Source: Pelargonium cotyledonis (lineage: Eukaryota; Streptophyta; Magnoliopsida; Geraniales; Geraniaceae). From it: DNA of 27,916 nucleotides. Shown here in pieces: positions 15,000-27,916 of this stretch. Numbering within the stretch: the first letter of the stretch is position 1; every line of letters begins with the position of its first letter. The DNA is taken from positions 1 to 27,916 of the forward strand of contig JAYMTA010000489.1 of NCBI GenBank assembly GCA_036897625.1, given 5' to 3'. A program made the position numbers and the translations under genes. The notes beneath the pieces are model-generated. The model was not told the origin of the DNA, did no database searches, and saw only the letters and a list, made by a program, of their open reading frames with translations.

Positions 15000-15005
15000 C
15001 ACGTG
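15000..15005. promoter_or_regulatory. Proximal G-box/ABRE of MIPS
   Basis: CACGTG within GACACGTGGC sits about 25 bp upstream of the TATA box. This is a bZIP/bHLH site, and ACGTGGC is the ABA-response core. Its location favours a real role in light or ABA control of MIPS, although only the motif is seen. Confidence 0.6.
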
Positions 15006-15190
15006 GCAATATGTTAATGGTTGTGATTCTGAGCCCGGAAATAATTGGACCAAGCTTAACCCTGCAAACAAATCCAACTTTTAGGGCCAAATATTATGAG
15101 ACAAACAAAATACTAAACTGTATTTTTATTATGATAAATAATGAGAATAATAAGAAAATGGGTTTGAGAAATAGAGAGGTATCCACTGAG

Positions 15191-15202
15191 CCACACGTGT
15201 GG
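15191..15202. promoter_or_regulatory. 12-bp perfectly palindromic G-box upstream of MIPS
   Basis: CCACACGTGTGG is a perfect palindrome containing CACGTG, about 220 bp upstream of the TATA box. It suits binding of a bHLH or bZIP dimer. Confidence 0.55.
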
Positions 15203-15820
15203 GACCGCACGTACAAGGTGCACATTTTGCGTGGCACTCTTTGGGAAGGCCATTTGTGTAGTGTTGCTTGGTTCTGTCATCGGTCATGTGTCTAGGAGCT
15301 GTTGGAAGGCACCAGAAGGGACTGTTGAGGTTGATTGCTGAATTCTCCCTGGGAGTGTATTGAGCCGCTCGTTCAAGTTTTGAGTTTCGGAATAAATTTT
15401 TTCGATAGGATCGTATTAGTTCGAGGTTCAGATTGCATCTGGACAAAAAATTTTGCATGTAAAATGTACATGTGTGCGTAGATTTTGTCCAATCCAATCC
15501 AACAATATTTGCCTGTTACATTTTTCATGACTTATATATAGGAGCAAGTTTTTGACTCCTGTAGCGGGTGCATATGATACGAGTCCAAATTTATGTTTCT
15601 AATAATACTTAAAGATGACAATTCGAGTTATAATTAAACTTAACTTGAATGTGACATAAAAGAGATGCTAGTTGCATGTCGGATTTCGAATTGGGCGTAA
15701 TGTCAAAAAATGAACGAATGAGAACTCACTAATAAATGCTTTTATTTTGTAATTATTTATTTTTAGCACCCATTAATGATCCTAAGTCTACGAATAAAAA
15801 GTGTAAATATAGATGAAAAT

Positions 15821-15979
15821 ATAAAAATCGACCACTGCATGAACTAAAATTGAAATGTGAGGACACGTGGCACGCTCGTCTTTGGTGGTCAATTTATGAT
15901 TCCGATATTACATAGCTTATTATATAAACATAAAAAGTGACCGTTGCATGAGCTAGAATTGCATGGTGAAGACACGTGG
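15821..15979. repeat. Diverged tandem duplication carrying two G-boxes upstream of MIPS
   Basis: The 50-bp blocks 15821-15870 and 15930-15979 align without gaps at 40 of 50 positions, offset by 109 bp. Each ends in GACACGTGG, with CACGTG at 15864-15869 and 15973-15978. The G-box end is the best-conserved part. They lie about 1.0-1.1 kb before the MIPS ATG. Confidence 0.7.
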
Positions 15980-17396
15980 TTGGAGCGTGCTTGACAGTTT
16001 CCTTGGAGAGCGTGACGGCTTTGTTTTGTTATTCAACTGTCTTGTAGGTCCACATGTGACAGTTTTTATTCACCTGTTTTGACAAATTTACCAAATAATT
16101 GACTCATTATTTTCACTTTTTGCCATTGTAGGTCCAAATAATTATAAGGGTACTCTAGTAATTTCCTTCCCACATGAGGTAAAAAATAAAAAACAAAAAA
16201 GCTAAATCATTATAATAAACAATAGTCTATATATTAAATTATTAAGTGAATAGTGGATCATTATAATAAACAATAGAGTTCAATCCAAGTCTAAAAGCAT
16301 ATAATTGATGAAATAAGAGATTTTGATTTCACCGAGATATATTGAGTTAAACAGTTTAAACATTTAAATTTGTTTTAAAGTCTTGAGTTCGATCCTTTTT
16401 ACTGATAGTATAGAGTGTAATCATCTCATATTTACATACAAATGACTCAAACTCACTTTACGATTTACTCAACTTAGCGTGATTCCTGTAAATACCCTCG
16501 TCGATAGCAGAATAACAACAAAAATAATTGATTTGTGTGCATGCAAATGGTGAATTTGGGATTCACGTGGGAGTCGGTGTTACTTTATTTCGGGCTATTC
16601 TCGCTAGTGTGGCTGATTTGGTCCACACGAATGTAGTTGTGCTCGGGTTGTGCCCGTTGAGTCTGTTCCTTTCCTTTGCTTACCCAAAAAGAAATGGTTT
16701 TGTACATGTTTTCTCTAGGAAAAATGCTTTAGCAATGAAAATGATATTTTTGTTGGAAAATATGATTGATTTGATACATACCCATAAACTAAAGGAATGA
16801 AATTCAGCCATATTTATCAACGTCAAAAATTAAATATGATGAAAGATGCACATACGAATCTCATAATTCACTATCAAAGTTTCTAAAAACATCATTTTCA
16901 TTTGCTAAAAGATTTATTTTAATTTGAAGAATAATCAAGTTAAATTATAGTAAATATTCATATGTTGGAGTTACGTGTGAATGTGTAAATTAATGCACAA
17001 AATTAACAAGCCATGCAAAACATCAAAATATTCTAATTTTGGAGTGTTTTATTAGATATACCAAGTTTATACATTATTTGTTGATTGCCTATGAGTGATA
17101 TGTTTTCCAAAATATAATTAATTTGATGCTACAAATAGATTGACTTAAGGAAGGAAGTGCTCAACCTAACATATTAGCATGCTTAGGGAAAGAATTCACC
17201 AGCTCAAAATATGTTCTTAGTACATATTCACACGATCTAAAAAGTTCATTTTGATCGACCTATTTTTAGTCTTTTATTTATTTATTTATAAATCATCGAA
17301 GTTGCGTCCGCACTGCTTTTGCCTCAAGTAGTGAAAGGATTGATGAAACAACTTAAACGTAAAAGAAAATTTGAGTTGAATGACTACTCTCTCTGT

Positions 17397-17416
17397 GAGA
17401 GAGAGAGAGAGAGAGA
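17397..17416. repeat. (GA)n microsatellite with a short CT arm
   Basis: About ten GA units, preceded by CTCTCTCT two bases earlier (17387-17394), so the region can also fold as a short CT/GA hairpin. Confidence 0.85.
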
Positions 17417-20145
17417 AATCATTAATTTTTTCTTATTTAATAACTTTTTCTTGATTGTGTAAATATTCTCAATTTGTCCCTACACAAAGAGAAAATTAAT
17501 AATATAGAGAGAGTTGATAGAGAAGTAACAGTAGAGAGGAAAGTTGGTCGTATGCTCACGGTCGGAACAAGATGAAATTTGGCCGGAGCACTCAAAAGCT
17601 CAACGTTGTTTTGGACCTTCAACACGTTGTTGCGTTATATTTGCAACAAAAATTTTATAGTGATTTATCAACCACAGATAAAAGTCATAGGACATGTAAA
17701 CTCCATAGCTAGGATAATTACATGACTCCATGTGCAAATCCAAAAAAGAAGATGAGCTTGGTGTATGATATGTAGGTATCAATAAGGATTGGTGTGAGAG
17801 TGAGACCACGAAAAATGGGTTTGTGGTAATATGAGCAACTTGCACATGAGTGGCCACGCATCCGCCAACCAACGGACGCTTAACCGCCGCGCGCACCCGC
17901 GACTATTGTCTTGGCCTATTCGTACCTATCTATGATCACTACAAATCGTTCTTTTCCTTTGGTGACTGAAGTAATACGTGAGCTATCAATTTGGACTTGA
18001 AACTTGATCCTGCATATAGACAAAGGGCTCGGGTAGCATAAAATATGTATGGCGGATTTTTATCCCTCTTTTTTTCTTTGTAACTAGGAGTGTGCATTGT
18101 TTAGAACTAAATCGAATTTTGAGAAAAATTCAGGCTGGTAATCGAACTAGTTAGTATAGCATCTTAAACGAAACCAAAGCACTACAAAAATTGGATATTT
18201 GTGATTTCTAAAAGAAAATATAGAATGGAAGGATAAGCAACGAAGAAAATTGGACTTAAAATCATAGTCCACTTCTGATCCACCCTAAAATTGGAAGTTC
18301 GAATTTTGGGTTTGATTCAAGTTCGACAGACATAATCCTAACCTGATTTGTAAGAGGTGTGGGTTAATTTGTGTGAGTCGGGACAAGTTTTTCATGATAA
18401 ATGTGAGGGTCGTATGACTTGATTCTCATATCATATCTACTTTGTGCAACCTGAATCAAATAAAATATGGGTCGAATTTATTACTCTCTCACAGTCGATT
18501 TTAGTTTGTCAGTTATACTCAACACAGTCATATTGAAATTTACAACTTCTAAACGATGAATTGCGATGCTTAAACCGGTCGGTGTCTCATGGGGTCCACA
18601 AACCCTCTCTTTCTCTAAGCTAAACCACATTTCATTTGAAGAAAATTTAAGATTTTTAGTAGTAGTAGGGTTGTTTCACTTGGCTTTTTCCTTTTTTTTA
18701 ATTTCTAGTGTATTTTAGAACCCTATTTTGGTTTCTTTCTTTATTTTGGTGGTCCTTTTTGGTTTGTGTCACTTTCTTTTCTCCTTGGAGAGGAGTGAAG
18801 AGAGGGTCCCTTTTGGCCAACGTGTTGTGTGTATCAACATTTAAGAACCATCACAATGACATTAATTAAATAATGTTGCTTATAATTTCTACTATTTAAT
18901 GCAAAACATATATGTGTACATAATGGATATAGAATGGGATAAGATTTAGAAAAATAAATGAAAAAAAAAAGTCACTTTTACGACTTAACACTCGTACTTC
19001 CTCATAAATTTTAGCGTCCGTTCAAATTTATTTTCTGTGTTTTAGCCAAATCTCAACAAACTCTTTTCTCGATATGTATAAGCATTATCCAACAAGGGGA
19101 GAAAAATAAAATATATTAAAGTTGTAATGAATAGTAAGAACAAATTTATGAGATTTAGGAGAGCAAATATTAAAAGCTTCAAGAGAAAATTTTCAGCATT
19201 AGTCTTGTAAGTACGAGAGCACACCATGTGATAAAACACGATGCGTGAACCCAATTTAATGTGTAATACTGTTCTACCTAATAAAATCATGTATCGACAG
19301 GATTGCATGAAATAATTATTTTGAATAATGTGATGGCCAAAAAAGAAAACTTTTTCAGAAAAGTGGGTTGGAGCTTTATATGATTAAAAATTGACAAAAT
19401 TGAAAATGTTGGAGATGATTCTTGCTTGCCCTTTTTGTGTTTCATGTGTTTGATAAACTTTTTCCACAAACTTTGGTGCATTGTGTACCATCTTGTGAAT
19501 CTATCATGTCTTTTTTATCTTCTTTCAACTACCTTTTTTAAAAAAAAAAAAAAAATTCTTTATTTTTATTCTATATATTTACTAGATTCTTGAATGAACC
19601 CAATAATTGTATAAATCTATGAGTCTTCTTCTGTGAATTGTCACTCTCATCTTTTGATCCCACGTACTGTGTGGGTTTGTATTATTGTTCTAAGAACATG
19701 AATTCTCATGCATGCGTGAAATGACAATATTGCCCTTAGGAGGTTGCACAATTAGGAATGTTTATTGAATTATTAAAATTTTTACCACTTTGTCATAATT
19801 CAGTTTCGAATCCCTTTCTGATAAATTGTGGCTCAAACTTGACCATATAGAACCAATAATTTGTGTTTAAGGTCATGTTAAAAGCGCATACCCATAATAA
19901 GGGTCACGGGGTTTCAAATCAAATTCAAGGCTTTCGATGAAATATGTACGGATCTAGTATGGATTTGTCCGACCCAAAAATTATACGGGTCTATTTCGTG
20001 CTGTCCAAACCCGCAAAAATATGGATCAAATTTCAAGTGTATGCCAGTTCGGATACAAATAGCCAACTTTGTAGAAAGCATCACATGTACCAACAAATAA
20101 TACCACACAACACACCTTATCCATAAACAGATCAATCAAATTAAC

Positions 20146-20163
20146 AAAAAAAAAAAAAAAAAA
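20146..20163. repeat. Poly(A) tract
   Basis: Eighteen A residues flanked on both sides by AATTAAC-like sequence. It looks like simple slippage; there is no retroposed body in front of the tract. Confidence 0.7.
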
Positions 20164-20178
20164 TTAACAAACCTGCAT

Positions 20179-20184
20179 TTTATT
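20179..20184 (-). terminator. AATAAA poly(A) signal candidate of the aminotransferase gene
   Basis: Canonical AATAAA on the minus strand about 116 bases after the stop codon at 20300-20302. Confidence 0.55.
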
Positions 20185-20299
20185 AAGATTCCAAGATAAA
20201 AAATAATTGTGGCAACTAATAAACAGAGAGATAGCAAATGGATCATTCGATCCAATAGATTCAAGTAATATTTTGCTTATGTGTCCGTATATAGCTTAG

Positions 20300-25843
<5,544 letters not shown>

Positions 25844-27133
25844 GTGGTGGGTTGGTTTGGGTTTGGTAGGTGGATCCAATTGCTAAAATAAAATAGACAC
25901 GACTCTTGGGGGTTGGTGAGTCGAATAGTAGTTGTTGGAAATGGAAACTTTTTTTTTCTTTTTTTTTAACAATGAATATACGAGACTATGCGGCAATGAA
26001 TTACGGTCGATAAGACCATGTCAAACCATCGATTAACACACATACATGTTCCAAAGAATTTATGAGCGCGTAGTCGCTATGTCCGAATTTATTTCATTTG
26101 TTATTGGTTGAAAGTCTCAGCAATTTTGTAAGTGTATTTGGTTACATACTTAAAATCCAAAATGTCAACTCAACTAGCAATAGGTGCGGATTTGTGTGAG
26201 TTTGTCTTGCCACGCCCATAATTTCCTTGCGGCAAGTATGTCTATTTAGTGCGACAAAACCATGCAAAAATATGGGTGGAGCTTTAATCATTTGCAGGTT
26301 CGATTTTAAATTGATTGTACCGAGAAAACTACATATATTTGACAATAAGGGCTGCAAGTCTAAACGGATGAGACAACTTTTTGCCAATTCTAACATATAT
26401 CGAATCTTAGCAATGAATGTTAGAAACGATAAAAAGTTGCAAAATACGAACTAAGTTAGTTTCTCAACGGGCCTGCGGCCCGAAGTGCCGGGTCTATCAA
26501 CCAGAGGTGGGCCCATTATAGGCACGATGCCACCCAATCCTCCAAAATAAGGCTTAGCCTCTTAGCCCACATTTAATTTTCAGCTAATTAGTCCAGCCCA
26601 AACTTAGGCCAACCCAACTTGTTCCTGTTCTTGTTGTTTATCTTGCTATTTCATTATACACACATTATTCAAGAATATATCATTTTACTATTATTTATTT
26701 ATTTTTAGTTGAGTTTCTCACTAATATTTATGTGGTGGGTCTTTCAACCGACATGTGTTCTCTTACATATTTAAAATTTGAATTTTCGCATTGTAATTTT
26801 GAAATATATATGAATATAAAATATTTGTATGATCATGTTAGAACAACGGAACGTAATTTGACGTATATAAATGTTTTTTTTTTCCAGTTTTTATAGATCC
26901 ACGGGCTAGGATGAATGTTCAATTATGGCATTTAACATTGATCAAATTTTGTTAGTTACAAGGAAAAGCAAATAGTTTGAAATCATTTGTCCAATTAATT
27001 GTGCTCAGATTTGATGCTTTGATTCTCAGTGTCACTACACATAATCAGATGTTTGGTAGATACTAATAAGGTACGATGACCATGATTCAAATGTGCACAA
27101 CAAGAAACAATATTGGTTATGCATGAGACATCT
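25844..27133. other. Intergenic region upstream of the aminotransferase gene
   Basis: The first part is the gene's leader and promoter. A GC-rich inverted repeat GGGCC-TGC-GGCCC lies at 26469-26481, next to the site II cluster. The rest is AT-rich with no recognisable gene. Confidence 0.55.
26508..26600. promoter_or_regulatory. Cluster of TGGGCC/AGCCCA (site II) motifs upstream of the aminotransferase gene
   Basis: TGGGCC at 26508-26513, and AGCCCA at 26564-26569 and 26595-26600. Such motifs bind TCP factors and are common in promoters of housekeeping and organelle-protein genes that lack a TATA box, and no clear TATA box is seen before the gene. They lie about 670-760 bp before the ATG, further than usual, so a transposon origin is also possible. 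Confidence 0.3.
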
Positions 27134-27141
27134 CATATAAA

Positions 27142-27501
27142 CAGGGCCGTCTTAAGAATTTTAAATCGTGGTTGATCGTAAACAAATAAAAATAGTATAA
27201 AATAATTGATTAAATAGAAAGGTCCAAGTTTTGAGAGAGCCCGTATAGTTTTTAAGTTGAAGTTGGGAATTGAATGAATACTTTTATCTAAATTTTCACA
27301 CTATTGCAGTTTATAACCGAAGCTAATAACTGCAGCTAAAATTCCAAATTTTCACATTATTGCAGTTTATAACCGCAGTAAATAGAAACTATTATTGCAG
27401 TTTATAATCGCAGGTAATAACTGCAGCTAAAAGTGAGGGACCCTCACTTTGTTGGGGCCCTATACAATTGACCACTTTGCACCCCCTAAGACCCAGCCCT
27501 G
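27142..27501. mobile_element. Probable hAT-like non-autonomous element, 360 bp
   Basis: The left end CAGGGCCGTCTTAAG and the inverted right end CAGGGCTGGGTCTTAGG are similar, and the CAGGG start is typical of hAT elements. The flanks CATATAAA (27134-27141) and CAAATAAG (27502-27509) match at 6 of 8 bases, a plausible decayed duplication. The interior has three copies of ATTGCAGTTTATAA (at about 27303, 27358 and 27394), each followed by CCGCAG- or CGCAGG-like sequence and twice by TAATAACTGCAGCTAAAA, an internal array with dyad symmetry. Confidence 0.6.
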
Positions 27502-27509
27502 CAAATAAG

Positions 27510-27916
27510 TACGTATGTTCGTAACTATGAATTCGTGTGTGTCGCGTTAAAAGTTGATGGTGTGTTATATAGATCACTTGCTGAAGTTATAAACTGTAAT
27601 AGTGTGTCGCGTTAAAAGTTTGTTACATCACTTGCTGAGGTTGGTACCCATATGCTCTCTCCATAGACTAACTTCCATGTAAATGTCATGATTTTTAGAG
27701 TCTCGTGGATGACAAAAGCATGTTAATTCAGTTGCACTTGTATTATACAAGTAGTTGTAAGAATCAAGGTATTTACTTTAATATTTATATGTATAATGAT
27801 TTTCCTATTGTCATTGTCAACTTTATGTGGTTGGATTGCACACCAAGAAGTATCTTACCTTCTCATGGCTAGTGCATGCATGCACACAAAGCCATTATTA
27901 ACTTTTTACTCTAATT
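27510..27916. other. Right-edge intergenic DNA
   Basis: No gene or element recognised. GTGTCGCGTTAAAAGTT occurs twice (about 27538 and 27604) with ATCACTTGCTGA after each copy, a short diverged direct repeat about 66 bp apart. Confidence 0.55.

Larger units (their letters stand above)
14975..20178. other. Long intergenic region upstream of MIPS
   Basis: About 5.2 kb without a gene I can support. The MIPS-proximal 1 kb carries four G-boxes. A GA microsatellite lies at 17397-17416 and A-runs at 19540-19555 and 20146-20163. Degenerate GGGTTCGG/CCGACCC-type stretches near 18290-18480 and 19890-20050 look like eroded transposon remnants. No tRNA or rRNA gene is seen. Confidence 0.6.

Noticed and set aside
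16528-16800. A 90-codon open frame in the MIPS upstream region with a locally balanced base composition
   Set aside because: The translation matches no family I know, has no gene structure around it, and such lengths are expected by chance in a 5-kb gap.
17600-17896. A 98-codon open frame on the minus strand
   Set aside because: No recognisable domain, low-complexity Ser/Tyr content and no promoter or splice context; likely chance.
18085-18480. A TAGGAGTGTGCA start and degenerate GGGTCG-type sequence as another hAT element
   Set aside because: No matching inverted right end or 8-bp duplication could be found by eye.

Overview
The window is plant nuclear DNA, most likely from a eudicot. It is AT-rich with long intergenic stretches. 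Its genes have short exons with GT-AG introns and encode plant proteins: a chloroplast-targeted prephenate aminotransferase, a SOSEKI polarity protein, an Ole e 1-like secreted protein and inositol-phosphate synthase. Mobile elements typical of angiosperms lie between and inside the genes. I cannot name the species.

Layout, left to right. Positions 1-1762 hold the 5' part of a Ty1/Copia LTR retrotransposon on the minus strand, with an in-frame stop; the rest lies beyond the left edge. A Stowaway-like MITE follows at 2298-2560. A two-exon Ole e 1-family gene lies on + at 3300-4495 and converges on a five-exon SOSEKI (SOK/DUF966) gene on - at 5075-7620. A 3.3-kb intergenic region (7621-10940) carries a 228-bp element with inverted ends. 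A ten-exon gene for myo-inositol-1-phosphate synthase (MIPS, 510 codons) occupies 10941-14852 on -. Its 5.4-kb upstream region (14853-20299) has four G-boxes, two of them in a diverged tandem repeat. A ten-exon gene for plastid bifunctional aspartate/prephenate aminotransferase (PPA-AT, 485 codons) lies at 20300-25843 on -. The right end is intergenic with a probable hAT-type element at 27142-27501.

The genes do not form a pathway cluster. MIPS makes inositol phosphate from glucose-6-phosphate in the cytosol. PPA-AT makes arogenate in the plastid for phenylalanine and tyrosine. SOK proteins are polar cell-edge scaffolds. Ole e 1-like proteins are secreted. All four coding sequences assemble in frame through GT-AG junctions read by eye, and the three minus-strand genes contain every motif I expect for their families.

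The unusual material is mostly inside introns. MIPS introns 4 and 8 are inflated by tandem SINE-like copies; in intron 4 the ~300-bp unit includes a copy of the exon-4 splice donor. PPA-AT introns 1 and 7 each hold a member of one short hAT-type MITE family, and the two target-site octamers are near reverse complements. I found no previously undescribed multi-gene system. The strongest leads are these intronic structures.
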